Below are positions 1 to 9,097 of a stretch of DNA of 64,000 nucleotides, piece by piece. The translations under genes and the position numbers were made by a program. This stretch comes from Corynebacterium lujinxingii. GTDB lineage: Bacteria > Actinomycetota > Actinomycetes > Mycobacteriales > Mycobacteriaceae. How positions within the stretch are numbered: the first letter of the stretch is position 1; each line of letters opens with the position of its first letter. The notes under the pieces are model-generated. The model had not been told where the DNA came from, made no database searches, and worked only from the letters and a program-made list of their open reading frames with translations. The DNA is taken from NCBI RefSeq assembly GCF_014490555.1, contig NZ_CP061032.1, forward strand, positions 1,984,001 to 2,048,000, written 5' to 3'.

Positions 1-1129
1 AGAACTCGCAGTTGTCGTTGCCGAAGCGCTCCACCTTGTCGCTTGCCGGGATCACCGCGTCGCGGGCCTGGGCATTTTCGAACTTGGTGATGCTGATGCC
101 AGCGTCCGGGCTCGCGCAGCGGATCTTGCTCTGCGCATCGCCTTCCGCCTCCGCGGTGCGGCAGGTCAGGTTGTCGAAGCCACGGCCGCCCTCTTCGTCG
201 GAGACGACGTCTGGAAACGCCTGGGCGATCTCGGCCTCGGTGTCGCCCCACGGCTCAGTCGAGGTGTTCTGCCAGTACCAGTAGCCACCCGCGCCGGCAC
301 CCGCGAGCAATAGGACACCGGCGGCGACCCATGGCCACACCGGTTTCTTTTTCTTCGCCGGAGCCGGCTGCTGGTAGTCGTCGTACTGCACGGCCGGCAT
401 GCCCGGGTCGGTGTCCGGGAAGTGCTGCTGTGGCATTTGGGTGGTGTCCCACTCCTGCGGCTGCGGGGCGGGTGTCGGGTTGATCAGCGTCTTCAGGTAC
501 TCGGTGGCGGAGCCGGTCTGCTCGAGCAGGGCCTCGTCGACAGGCTGCCCAGTCAGCTCGGCGACGACGTCCGCGAACTGGCGGCGCAGTACGCTGTCGG
601 ACACCGAGTTACCAGCGGCAGTGGGACCGACCAGGGCAACCTTCACCGGCGGGAACACACCGGCAGGCTGCACGAGCAGCGTGTCGGTGTTGATGGAGCG
701 GCCGAGGAAGCCGGCGCGCCCGTTGGCGATGTACTTGTCCACGGCTTCCGCCACTGGCCCGACGAGGTTCGCCGCCTCTTGGATCGGAAAGGGGCTGCCC
801 CAGGTCACGCGGCCGTCGATAAGCGAGCGCAACGGCTGGCCCTGCGCGGGCTCGCGCAGCACATACAGGGTGCCGGAATCAGTCACCCCGCAGTCCTCAA
901 CGTTGAACACGGCCTGGTCCTGCAGCCACGACAACGACTGGGCGATCTGTGCGATGTGCTCGCTGGCGCCGTCAGCAACCGGCTCGTTGAACACCTCCAC
1001 CTCGCGCACCGTCGTGCCCCACGTGTTCGACGCGGACAGCAGCGTGGAGGTCGCCGTCGTCCCGGTCTCGGCGGTCTCGGTCAGCGCGTACTTGTCGTGC
1101 AGGAGTTGGGAGAGTTGGGGGTCAGCCAT
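1..1129 (-). CDS. Membrane pseudokinase-like protein, partial (C-terminus beyond window)
   Basis: Read from the ATG at 1129 the frame stays open to the window edge, about 376 codons. The first ~230 residues resemble a Ser/Thr kinase fold of the Stk type (hinge-like LYVLREP, then GFLGRSINTDTLLV where a kinase has its HRDLKPxN catalytic loop), but the catalytic Asp and the VAIK lysine are absent, so it is probably catalytically dead. A proline/glutamine-rich linker, a KKKKK stop-transfer cluster and one hydrophobic helix follow, then an external domain with paired cysteines. It is a paralog of the protein at 7834-9084, with the same order and the same cysteine-bearing C-terminal domain. It lies 19 bp downstream of the J-like gene, probably in one operon. 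The kinase-fold assignment is inference from a few motifs. Confidence 0.7.
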   Translation of the reverse strand, partial: MADPQLSQLLHDKYALTETAETGTTATSTLLSASNTWGTTVREVEVFNEPVADGASEHIAQIAQSLSWLQDQAVFNVEDCGVTDSGTLYVLREPAQGQPLRSLIDGRVTWGSPFPIQEAANLVGPVAEAVDKYIANGRAGFLGRSINTDTLLVQPAGVFPPVKVALVGPTAAGNSVSDSVLRRQFADVVAELTGQPVDEALLEQTGSATEYLKTLINPTPAPQPQEWDTTQMPQQHFPDTDPGMPAVQYDDYQQPAPAKKKKPVWPWVAAGVLLLAGAGAGGYWYWQNTSTEPWGDTEAEIAQAFPDVVSDEEGGRGFDNLTCRTAEAEGDAQSKIRCASPDAGISITKFENAQARDAVIPASDKVERFGNDNCEF

Positions 1130-1148
1130 GGTCTACCGTTGGTCTTTC

Positions 1149-2054
1149 CTAGAGGGCGTCAAAGAAATCGTCGAAGGAAGGCAGGCTCTTCTCAAAGTCT
1201 AAGACACGTGCTTGGCCGCCCTCGATTGCGACGAACACAGTCGCACCGGTACTCGTTCCGTTACCGTTTAGCACCGGCACGTAGTAGACGTCGTCGATGC
1301 CCTCCGAGTTCAACGTGCGGTAGTAGTCCTCTTCAGAGAAACTCGTCATCGCACGTGCAAGTTCCTTGTAGTCGAGCGCCTCGCCCGCCTTCGGGTCAGA
1401 GGCACCAAGGTAGTTGTCAACGCCCGAGAAACCATCGTTGACGTCCAGTGCCTTCAGTAGATCAGCCCGTGAGTCACCGGAAGCGTTGTCGATCAGCCAG
1501 CGCTCGGTCTCCTCGTTGGTGCGCAGGCCGACGAACTCGTTGACCACCTTCTCCGCCTTGCCTGCGCCGCGGTCGCCGCCGAACAGGGAAAACAGACCGA
1601 AGATCAGCAGCATCGCCAGTGCGGTGACGATCGCGGTGCCGGCGATGACGCCCTTGGAGGAGCGGGCGATCTCCGACTTGGCGTTCTGCACCGCCGGGTT
1701 CAGGCGCTCCTGGGCCTGCTTGGAGTAGTTGGAGAAAGACTCGCGGCCCTTGACAAAGGCGCTCTCGCCTTGGGGCGCGGGCTGGCTTTGGACGCCGCCG
1801 CCGAGGTTCGCGTTGGACAGGTCGCGCAGAGCGGCGATGTTGATATCGGGCGCGTTGTCGTCGTCAAGCTTCTGGTCGTAGAGCGAACGACGCTGCGGAT
1901 CGCCGAGGATGTTGCGCGCGATCTGGAGTTCCTCCATGCCGCCCGGGTTCGTCGCAACGCCGGAGTTGATGCGCTCATCCAGCTCGCCAGCGATGGTGGC
2001 CGGGTCTTTCGCACGGTCGAGGCCGAGCGATTCGTAGAGGTTGTAGTGAGCCAT
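1149..2054 (-). CDS. J-like membrane protein
   Basis: 301 residues. The N-terminus (MAHYNLYESLGLD, then DPQRRSLYDQKL near residue 55) has the helix spacing of a DnaJ J-domain, but the HPD tripeptide needed to stimulate Hsp70 ATPase is missing. Residues ~135-155 (VIAGTAIVTALAMLLIFGLF) form one membrane helix, and the C-terminal ~130 residues would lie outside, with no family I recognise. It is co-oriented with the pseudokinase gene just downstream and divergent from the membrane-protein gene at 2179, so the three may form one envelope-associated module. A TAATAT box at 2107-2112 in the shared gap could serve either direction. Function unknown. Confidence 0.75.
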   Translation of the reverse strand: MAHYNLYESLGLDRAKDPATIAGELDERINSGVATNPGGMEELQIARNILGDPQRRSLYDQKLDDDNAPDINIAALRDLSNANLGGGVQSQPAPQGESAFVKGRESFSNYSKQAQERLNPAVQNAKSEIARSSKGVIAGTAIVTALAMLLIFGLFSLFGGDRGAGKAEKVVNEFVGLRTNEETERWLIDNASGDSRADLLKALDVNDGFSGVDNYLGASDPKAGEALDYKELARAMTSFSEEDYYRTLNSEGIDDVYYVPVLNGNGTSTGATVFVAIEGGQARVLDFEKSLPSFDDFFDAL

Positions 2055-2178
2055 GTCCTGGAAAGTCCCTCTCTATCTCTCTCATGGATAGGTGGTGCGA
2101 AGTTGTTAATATCATGCCAAAGTCTCTGGGGGAACGCTGGACTAGCCCCAGGCATTGGCCGTAAAAGGAGTAGGAAAA

Positions 2179-3300
2179 ATGACCGCACCGGGCAACGGAA
2201 GCTACAACTGGGGAGGAACGACCGCAGTCAACGCGACCGCACCCCAACCAAAGCGCAAGGGCGGCCTGCCAGGGCTGGTGAAGATTCTGCTCGCGATCGT
2301 CGCCGTCGTCATCGTTGCCCTGGCCAGTGTGTGGTTCCTGCAAAAGCAGCGCCCGGCGCAGAACGGCCCGCTCGGCTGGGACGACGCAACGCTGGCGTCC
2401 AAGCTCGACGCCGGCAAGCTGCAGGACTGCGACCTGGGCGACGACTTCTACGAGTCTGTCGGCCTGCGCGACATCGTGTTCAAGCAGGGCGCCTGCGAAG
2501 GCAAGGCCAAAGACGCTGAGGGCAACGAGTTCCCCGTGCGCATCCACACGGAAGGTGGCCCGAACGGCGACGTTGCGGCCGCTGGCGACGAGGCGCTCGT
2601 CGGCTGGAAGCAGTCCGCCGACCCTACCGGCCACATCCCGGCAACACTGCACGACGTCACAAGCTCCGGCGATGGCATGCGCTGCCAGATGGCAGGCAAC
2701 AAGCCGATTCTGGGCAACTTCTGGCTCGCTTCGGACGGCCCCTGCGAGGCGCTGTACCCGGTGGCGCGCCAGATAACCAACCTGCAGACGCAGTACGACT
2801 GGTCACGCACCGACCACAGCCTGTTCGACTTCTCCAGCCCGGACTACCTCGAGGTCAACCCGGCCACACCGAAGGTGGAGACCGACCTGTACAAGCAGGC
2901 GAAGGAAGCCGCGCTGCCGCTCGGCGAGACGTTCGAGGTCGACGACAGCGACTACAACGGCTCCACCTTCACCATCACCGGCGGCGACGTCGACTACGCG
3001 CAGAACTCAAAGGTCTGCGTCGACGGCACCTTCACGCTCGGCCAAAAGGCGAAGGAGTACACCTACGGCTTCAACATGCCGAGAACCCCCATCGCGCTGT
3101 TCCCCAACGGCCAGCGCGTCCCGCTTTACGACGAAGACCACCGCACCTACACCCTCAAAGAGGGCGAGTCCCAAGACCTGCGCCTGTGCGGCAACGACTT
3201 CGACGCCGACATGGAAAGCAACTCGTTTGCCGTACTGGTCGAGGACGACCGCGACCAGTACGTGTGGGTGGTCGAAAACGCCGGCAGCGAAAACGCTTAG
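2179..3300 (+). CDS. Single-pass membrane protein of unknown function
   Basis: 373 residues from ATG 2179, preceded by AAAGGAG 9-15 bases upstream; an in-frame ATG at 2155 lacks this. A short cytoplasmic part ends in KRKGG, followed by one membrane helix (about residues 36-57, LLAIVAVVIVALASVWFL), then a ~310-residue exported domain with several cysteines (LQDCDLGDDF, QGACEGK, MRCQMAG, GPCEALY, SKVCVDG, LRLCGND) that could pair. Its C-terminal region resembles in style, though not obviously in sequence, the extracellular ends of the two pseudokinases nearby. Its stop codon overlaps the convergent PTS gene by 3 bases. I do not recognise the family. Confidence 0.8.
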   Translation: MTAPGNGSYNWGGTTAVNATAPQPKRKGGLPGLVKILLAIVAVVIVALASVWFLQKQRPAQNGPLGWDDATLASKLDAGKLQDCDLGDDFYESVGLRDIVFKQGACEGKAKDAEGNEFPVRIHTEGGPNGDVAAAGDEALVGWKQSADPTGHIPATLHDVTSSGDGMRCQMAGNKPILGNFWLASDGPCEALYPVARQITNLQTQYDWSRTDHSLFDFSSPDYLEVNPATPKVETDLYKQAKEAALPLGETFEVDDSDYNGSTFTITGGDVDYAQNSKVCVDGTFTLGQKAKEYTYGFNMPRTPIALFPNGQRVPLYDEDHRTYTLKEGESQDLRLCGNDFDADMESNSFAVLVEDDRDQYVWVVENAGSENA

Positions 3301-5312
3301 GCCTCGACGGGCTGCTTGACCTCGAGCACCGCGTCGCCGGCGGCGACGGTGCCGTCGGCGACGTCTGAGACACCGCCGAGCTTCTTGGAGTTGACCACCG
3401 TAGTGATCACGGTGGTGTTCACGCCCTTGGCGGCAATCGCCGGGAAGTCCACCTCGGCGAGCGCCTCTCCCGCACGGACCTCCTGCTTCTTCTCCACCAG
3501 CGGGGTAAATCCCTCGCCGGCGAGTTTCACGGTGTCGATGCCGATGTGCACCAGCAGCTCCACGCCATCGGCAGTCTTGATGCCGTAGGCGTGGCCGGTC
3601 TTGGCCACCGAAATCACCTTGCCGTCAGCCGGTGCCACCACAGTGGTCTTCGCGTTCGCCGGCACCACACCCACTGCCTGGCCGAGGGCGCCGGAGGCGA
3701 AGGCGTCGTCATCAAGCGCCTCCATCGCCACAACCTCGCCAGCGACGGGTGCGAGTACCGTGCTTTGCGACGACTCCCCTGCCACCGCGACCGGCTCCTC
3801 TTCCTCCTCGGCGTTGTCCTCACGAGCCGCTGCCGCGCGGGCGAGGGCGTCAGCCTTCTCCTCCGGGGTGCGGTAGTCGGTGATGAGGATGATGAAGAAG
3901 GAGGTCAAAAACGCCACGGTGATGGCGACCATGTAGACCCAACGCGGGTCGAAGACGAACATCGTCGGTATCGAGGTGAACACGAACGCGTGCGTCTTCA
4001 CGCCGCCGAACGGGGTGCCCAGGATCGCGATGGTCAGGCCACCGGTGAAGCAGCCGACCAGCATGCGCGGGTAGATCTTCTTGTAGCGCAGGTGGATGCC
4101 GTAGAGCGACGGCTCGGAAATGCCGCCGGCCAGGCCCGCAGCGAGCGCGGAACCGGAGGTCTGGCGCATGAGCGGGTCGTGGTCGCGGATGGAGATCGCA
4201 AGCACTGCGGCGGTGGCGCCGAAGCAGGCGAAGTTCCACGCACCCATCGGGCCCTGGATGAAGTCGTAGCCGAGCGTGTCAATGTTGACCAGCATGAGCG
4301 CGTTGAGCGGCCAGTGCAGGCCGAGCGGCACTAGGAACGGGTACAGCATCGGGATGAGGACGGCGAAGATGAACGGGGCGTTGCCGTTCATCCAGGCCAG
4401 ACCGGTGCCGATCCACGCGCCGAGCAGGTAGCCGAACGGGCCGATGAGAAACGCGGTGACCGGAATCATGACCAACATGGTCAAAAACGGCACGAAGACC
4501 ATGTGCACCGCGGACGGGATGACCTTCTGCAGCCCCTTGTATACCACCGCCGCAACCGCGGCCATGATCAGCGGGACGAACACGTTGCCGTCGTAGACGT
4601 TGTGGATCATCGGCAGGCCGAAGACGTCGATGACGTCGGTAGGCTCGCCGAAGAGTTCGACCACGCGCGCCTCCGGGTGATCGACAAGCGTGAGAAATTT
4701 CGGGGTGAACAGCGCGAGCATGATCGCCGTGGGCACCCACGGGTCGATGTCGAGTTTCTTGCCCGCGTTATACGCCACCGCGACCGGCAGGAAGAAGAAC
4801 ACGGAGCTCCACATCGCGTCGACGAACTGCCAGCCCGGGCTCTTCACCTCGGCGCGGAAGTCCACCAGTTCGAACGCGTCGAGCACCGCGGCGAACGCGA
4901 TGATCAGCGATGCGCCGAGCAGCACGCCCAGGATCGGGCGGAACGAGTCCGACAGGTACTCAAAAAACGCGTCCAACCAAGGGACCTTGCCCTTGGCTTT
5001 GTCGCGCTGCTGGGCCTTCAAGTCCTCGTTGGACACGTCGCGGTTCGCTAGTTCCGGCAGGCGGTTCATCGCGTTGTACACGGTGGCCACATCGCCGCCG
5101 ACGATCACCTGGTAGTGGCTGCCGCCCTGCGGGACGGCACCCATCACCTTCGGATTCGACTCGAGGCGGTCTTTATCGGCCAGGGAAGCGTCGTGAAGTT
5201 CGAAGCGCAAGCGGGTCGCGCAGTGCGTCATTGAGACGATGTTGTCGGCCCCGCCGATGCCGGCGAGGATGTCGGCGGCCTGATCGCTAAGGCTCGCCTT
5301 GGTGGTTGCCAT
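3297..5312 (-). CDS. PTS sugar permease, EIIBCA type (beta-glucoside/sucrose class)
   Basis: 671 residues from ATG 5312, which has AAAGGAG upstream. The EIIB domain comes first (residues ~10-90) with the phospho-accepting cysteine in MTHCATRLRF. The ~10-helix EIIC channel of the glucose/glucoside superfamily follows (GISEPSLYGI is its sugar-site signature). A linker rich in E and A leads to the EIIA domain of crr type (LLVHIGIDTV carries the active histidine). The enzyme would import and phosphorylate a sugar, using phosphate from HPr. The domain order matches BglF/PtsS of corynebacteria; the substrate cannot be told from sequence alone. No BglG antiterminator or glycosidase gene is adjacent, so it stands alone here. 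Confidence 0.9.
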   Translation of the reverse strand: MATTKASLSDQAADILAGIGGADNIVSMTHCATRLRFELHDASLADKDRLESNPKVMGAVPQGGSHYQVIVGGDVATVYNAMNRLPELANRDVSNEDLKAQQRDKAKGKVPWLDAFFEYLSDSFRPILGVLLGASLIIAFAAVLDAFELVDFRAEVKSPGWQFVDAMWSSVFFFLPVAVAYNAGKKLDIDPWVPTAIMLALFTPKFLTLVDHPEARVVELFGEPTDVIDVFGLPMIHNVYDGNVFVPLIMAAVAAVVYKGLQKVIPSAVHMVFVPFLTMLVMIPVTAFLIGPFGYLLGAWIGTGLAWMNGNAPFIFAVLIPMLYPFLVPLGLHWPLNALMLVNIDTLGYDFIQGPMGAWNFACFGATAAVLAISIRDHDPLMRQTSGSALAAGLAGGISEPSLYGIHLRYKKIYPRMLVGCFTGGLTIAILGTPFGGVKTHAFVFTSIPTMFVFDPRWVYMVAITVAFLTSFFIILITDYRTPEEKADALARAAAAREDNAEEEEEPVAVAGESSQSTVLAPVAGEVVAMEALDDDAFASGALGQAVGVVPANAKTTVVAPADGKVISVAKTGHAYGIKTADGVELLVHIGIDTVKLAGEGFTPLVEKKQEVRAGEALAEVDFPAIAAKGVNTTVITTVVNSKKLGGVSDVADGTVAAGDAVLEVKQPVEA

Positions 5313-5327
5313 GCTGGTGCTCCTTTC

Positions 5328-5369
5328 AACCACAATGGTTGGTCGCACCAAAGGTTAGTTTGTTATAAC
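5328..5369. promoter_or_regulatory. Candidate operator region of the PTS gene
   Basis: Between the PTS start and the lipoprotein stop lie a perfect 8-base palindrome GTTATAAC (5362-5369) and an AACCA-CAA-TGGTT inverted repeat (5328-5340). The first resembles half of the GT-N-TATA-N-AC operators used by GntR/HutC sugar regulators. The second is next to the ribosome-binding site and could also act in mRNA. The regulator is unknown. Confidence 0.35.
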
Positions 5370-5381
5370 CACCAGACACAA

Positions 5382-6269
5382 TTAGCAGGGGTCGACGTAT
5401 TCCCCACTGTTGTTCAGCAACCGCGCGTTGCCGCCGTAATTCGCCTTCGCCGCACACAGCGCATCCGTGTCGTGGCCAAAGTCCATGTAAATCGGATAGA
5501 TGTTTTTACCGTCAACCTGCTTGCGCAATGATGCGCACTGTCCGGGGTAGGTGAATTCCGCATTGCCGTCCCCCAAGTAGGCAACGCCGAAAGCGATTTG
5601 CGAATGCGTTTGCCCGACATCTCCCTCGTCAATGACGGAATCGAGGATAAGGATCCCTCGACCATCGCACGACGGAGCTGAAATTTGTCGCGTAAACCCT
5701 TCAAGATTGGCTTCAACAATGACACCGTCGCTATCACGCTTGACTCCCGAGTTCGGGTCTTTCGTCTTCGTCGTAGACGGTGCAGCCTGAGTCGACTGCT
5801 TATGCGGCGGCTCCTGGCCGGGACCGTACACGCCGCAGCGCTTCACTTTGTCGGCGAACTCCTCGGGCACACCGAGCTCTTCAAGCTTGCCTGGGTTGTA
5901 GCACTCCGACTGCAGCCCCATGCCATCCCACACACCATCGGAAGGGATTGATTCCCAATGCTTGCCGTTCCACTTCACCAGCGAACTGACGTCACTTTGT
6001 GGCACACCCGGATGTCCGAACCCGCCGGCGCACTCGCCGAAGAATTGGTAATCCTCGAACCCCGGCGAGGCCTGCAGCGCCTCGTCGGAGCAGTCAGGCG
6101 GCGAGTCCTTGGACTCCGTGGTCGTCTCCTCCTCAGACGTTTCAGACGTTGACGTCGTCGTGGTCGGCGCGAGGCTCACGGCCGGTTCGGCGAGATCCTC
6201 TTCGGTCTCGGTTGAACACCCCGCGAGGGAGGTGGCGAGTAGCGCCGCCACAAGGAGAAAACGTCGCAT
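5382..6269 (-). CDS. Putative lipoprotein
   Basis: 295 residues. The signal peptide MRRFLLVAALLATSLAGC ends in a lipobox (LAGC), so the cysteine at 18 should be lipidated and the protein anchored outside the membrane. A Thr/Ser/Glu-rich tether (residues ~25-55) precedes a folded part with about eight cysteines (DCSDEAL, GECAGGF, SECYNPG, KRCGVYG, APSCDGR, GQCASLR, ALCAAKA, VDPC), suggesting disulphides. The gap to the upstream lysS stop is only 6 bases, so it may be co-transcribed with lysS. I see no known family. Confidence 0.8.
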   Translation of the reverse strand: MRRFLLVAALLATSLAGCSTETEEDLAEPAVSLAPTTTTSTSETSEEETTTESKDSPPDCSDEALQASPGFEDYQFFGECAGGFGHPGVPQSDVSSLVKWNGKHWESIPSDGVWDGMGLQSECYNPGKLEELGVPEEFADKVKRCGVYGPGQEPPHKQSTQAAPSTTKTKDPNSGVKRDSDGVIVEANLEGFTRQISAPSCDGRGILILDSVIDEGDVGQTHSQIAFGVAYLGDGNAEFTYPGQCASLRKQVDGKNIYPIYMDFGHDTDALCAAKANYGGNARLLNNSGEYVDPC

Positions 6270-6275
6270 CGTCGC

Positions 6276-7817
6276 TTACGCCTCCGGCTTCACCATCGGG
6301 AACAGTACGGTTTCGCGGATGCCCAGGCCAGTCAGGGCCATCAGCAGGCGGTCCACGCCCATGCCGGTACCGGCCGTCGGCGGCATGCCCTGCTCCATCG
6401 CGGCGAGGAAGTCCTCGTCGAGCTGCATGGCCTCGTCGTCGCCGTGGGCTGCCAGGCGTGCCTGGTCCTCGAAGCGCTCGCGCTGGATGACCGGGTCGAC
6501 AAGTTCGGAGTAGCCGGTGGCCAGCTCGAAGCCGCGCACGTAGAGGTCCCACTTCTCGGTCACGCCGGGCTTGCTCCGGTGGTCGCGGGTCAACGGCGAG
6601 GTCTCGACCGGGAAGTTGACCACGAAGGTCGGCTCGTAGAGCTGGTCGGAGCACAGTTCCTCCCAGATCTCCTCGACCAGCTTGCCGTGCAGCCAGCCGG
6701 CGTTGTCCGGCACCTTCAGACCGATTGTCTCGGCGATGCCCTTCAGCGTCTCCACGTCAGTGTCGATGGTGACCTCGGGCTGGCCCGGGAACTTGCGCTG
6801 CAGTGCCTCGTTGAGTGAGGGGTACATGTCCAGGATCTTCCACTCGCCGCCGAAGTCGTACTCGGTGCCGTCGGCAAGCGTGACCTTCTGGGAGCCGAAT
6901 ACTTCCTGGGCGCAGAACTGGACGAGGCCCTTGATGGTGGCCGCGCCGTCCTTGTAGGTGCCCCACGCCTGGTAGGTCTCCAGCATGGTGAACTCCGGCG
7001 AGTGAGAGGAATCCACGCCCTCGTTGCGGAAGTTACGGTTGATTTCGAAGACGCGCTCGATGCCGCCGACGACGGCCCTCTTCAAGAACAGCTCGGGGGC
7101 GATACGCAGGTACAGGTCGATATCCAGCGCGTTGGAGCGGGTCACGAACGGGCGTGCAGCTGCGCCGCCGTGCAGCGTCTGCAGCATCGGGGTTTCGATC
7201 TCGACGAAGTCCAGGCCCGTGAGGTACTTGCGCACCGCCGCGATGACCTTGATGCGGGTCATGGCGTTTGTGCGGGCGTCCTCCCGCATGATCAGGTCGG
7301 TGTAGCGGCGGCGCACACGCTGCTCTTCGTTCATCTCGGCGAACGCCACCGGCAGCGGGTTGAGCGACTTGGACGCCATGTGCCAGGACTGGGCCTGGAC
7401 GGAGAGCTCGCCTCGTCGAGAAGCAATCACGCGACCACGCACGGAGACAATGTCGCCCAGGTCGGTGTCAGCTTTCCACTGCGCGAGCGCCTCCTCGCCC
7501 ACCTCGGCGAGCGAAAGCATGACCTGCAGCTGCGTGCCGTCACCCTCCTGCAGGGTGGCGAAGCAGAGCTTGCCGGTGTTGCGCTGGAACATGATGCGGC
7601 CGGCGACGGCGACCACGTCCTGGGTTTCCTGGCCGGCCTCGAGGCGGGTGACACCGTCGCCTTCGCCTTCGCCGACGACCTGATATTTACCGCGCAGGTC
7701 CTTCAGCGAGGTGGTGCGGTCGACCTCGACGGGGTAGGCGTCGCGGCCTTCGTCGATAAGCCTTTGCCGCTTCTCCCGGCGGATTTGCTGCTGCTCTGAA
7801 AAATCCTGCGTACTCAC
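6276..7817 (-). CDS. lysS: Lysine--tRNA ligase (class II)
   Basis: Charges tRNA(Lys) with lysine in the cytoplasm. An OB-fold anticodon-binding domain (residues ~50-160) is followed by the class II catalytic core. Motif 2 is in the NRNFRNEGVDSSHSPEFTML region and motif 3 is GTGMGVDRLLMALTG near the C-terminus, with LFPMVKP at the end as in LysS. Length (513 residues) is normal. I prefer GTG 7817 over the upstream TTG 7826 because a TACGAT box sits 8 bases before it, the spacing of a leaderless transcript. In mycobacteria lysS follows panC-panD-coaX; here it follows a pseudokinase gene instead. Confidence 0.95.
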   Translation of the reverse strand: MSTQDFSEQQQIRREKRQRLIDEGRDAYPVEVDRTTSLKDLRGKYQVVGEGEGDGVTRLEAGQETQDVVAVAGRIMFQRNTGKLCFATLQEGDGTQLQVMLSLAEVGEEALAQWKADTDLGDIVSVRGRVIASRRGELSVQAQSWHMASKSLNPLPVAFAEMNEEQRVRRRYTDLIMREDARTNAMTRIKVIAAVRKYLTGLDFVEIETPMLQTLHGGAAARPFVTRSNALDIDLYLRIAPELFLKRAVVGGIERVFEINRNFRNEGVDSSHSPEFTMLETYQAWGTYKDGAATIKGLVQFCAQEVFGSQKVTLADGTEYDFGGEWKILDMYPSLNEALQRKFPGQPEVTIDTDVETLKGIAETIGLKVPDNAGWLHGKLVEEIWEELCSDQLYEPTFVVNFPVETSPLTRDHRSKPGVTEKWDLYVRGFELATGYSELVDPVIQRERFEDQARLAAHGDDEAMQLDEDFLAAMEQGMPPTAGTGMGVDRLLMALTGLGIRETVLFPMVKPEA

Positions 7818-7833
7818 GCCGGTCAATCGTAGT

Positions 7834-9084
7834 CTATTGGCACAGCGGAAGATCGAGACGCTGCTCTTCCGAGTTCAGACCGTTAATGATCATGAGGTAC
7901 TCGGGCTTATCCTGCGGCGTCATCACATACGCCGGCGGGTTCGCGTCCGGCAGTTCGTAGGAGTTCACGGTGCACTCGCCGCTGCCCAGCACGACCGCCT
8001 CGCGCGGATCCGGCACGGCGTCGTCGCGGTCGAACTCGTCGGCGTACTTCACCACAGACACTCCCAACTCCTCGTTCGCGCAGCGGATCTTGCCCTCCTG
8101 GTCCGGATCCGGCGTGCCCTGCTCACAGCGCAGGTCCTTCCAGCCCTTCTTGCCGGCCTTGTCGGAAACGATCTCCGGGTACTCCTCGGCGATCTGCGCC
8201 TCGGCGCCGGTCCACTCCTCGCCGCGGTTCGCGGTCCAGTACCACAGCGCGCCGATCGCGATCAGCAGCAGCGCGAGGATGGCGATGATCCACGGCCACG
8301 GGTTCTTCTTCTGCGCGGTGGACGTCGGGCGGGTGTAGGTGCCGTCCGGGCCGTAGGCGTAGGGCTCGGGGCGCTTGCGGTAGCCGTCCTCCGGGTTCGG
8401 GGCGACATTCGCGTTCTGCGCGTCCTGATTTCCCTGCGCCTGCGCGAGGCCCAGCACGTCGGCGCAGGTGCGCGTGCCTTCGTCGGCCGGCTTACCGGTC
8501 ATCAGCGAGACCACGCCGGCGAACTTGTCCACGTTCGCCTTCGCCAACTCCTCGTCGGAGCCGGCGGCGTCGGTGCTTGGGCCCACCAGGGTGAGCTTCA
8601 CCGGGGTGGCGGACCACTGCGGCTGCACCAACAAGCGTTCCGGGGAGATCGAGCGGGAGACGAACCCGGACAGACCTTTGAGGTCGTAGTCGTCGATCGC
8701 CTCGGCGACAGGTGCGAGCAGCTCGCGGACCTCCTGGTCGGTAAACGTCGCGCCCTTCTTCGCAATCAGATCCGCCAGCGGCGTGCCTGTCGGCGCCTCA
8801 CGCAGGACAAAAAGTTGGTCGCCATCGGTAGTGCCCACGCTGCGGGGCTGGAATGCGCCCGGGTGCACCGCCAGCGCCAGGCGGGAATTCAGCGTGTTCA
8901 CGTCGTCGCCGAGGTGTTCAGCGACATTGGCGTCGAAAAGCTCGAGCTCGACTGCATGCCCCTTGTCGTCGGCTGCGGTGTACAGCGTGGACGTTTCGGT
9001 GCGTCCGGTTTCGCGCACCTGCTCAGGGGTGAACGTGAAACCGAAGCGGTCGGCGAGGATTCCGGCGATGTTGGGCACAGACAT
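7834..9084 (-). CDS. Membrane pseudokinase-like protein, paralog of the gene at 1-1129
   Basis: 416 residues from ATG 9084. The N-terminal ~210 residues follow a protein-kinase layout (hinge LFVLREAPTGTPL, then FVSRSISPERLLV where HRDLKPEN is expected, then VKLTLVGPS at the DFG position), but the catalytic Lys, the HRD Asp and the DFG Asp are all lost. A proline-rich linker follows, then one membrane helix (NPWPWIIAILALLLIAIGALW, about 280-300) and an external domain whose CEQGT / IRCANEE / ECTVNSY / PLCQ cysteines match the first paralog. It occupies the place of panD/coaX between panC and lysS. A scaffold or sensor role is inference. Confidence 0.8.
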   Translation of the reverse strand: MSVPNIAGILADRFGFTFTPEQVRETGRTETSTLYTAADDKGHAVELELFDANVAEHLGDDVNTLNSRLALAVHPGAFQPRSVGTTDGDQLFVLREAPTGTPLADLIAKKGATFTDQEVRELLAPVAEAIDDYDLKGLSGFVSRSISPERLLVQPQWSATPVKLTLVGPSTDAAGSDEELAKANVDKFAGVVSLMTGKPADEGTRTCADVLGLAQAQGNQDAQNANVAPNPEDGYRKRPEPYAYGPDGTYTRPTSTAQKKNPWPWIIAILALLLIAIGALWYWTANRGEEWTGAEAQIAEEYPEIVSDKAGKKGWKDLRCEQGTPDPDQEGKIRCANEELGVSVVKYADEFDRDDAVPDPREAVVLGSGECTVNSYELPDANPPAYVMTPQDKPEYLMIINGLNSEEQRLDLPLCQ

Positions 9085-9091
9085 GCGCCGA

Positions 9092-9097
9092 AGTCTA
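9092..9097 (-). promoter_or_regulatory. -10 box for a leaderless pseudokinase transcript
   Basis: TAGACT on the minus strand, followed by exactly 7 bases and the ATG at 9084. It sits at the very end of the panC-like gene. No ribosome-binding site lies between, so a leaderless mRNA is likely. Confidence 0.5.
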
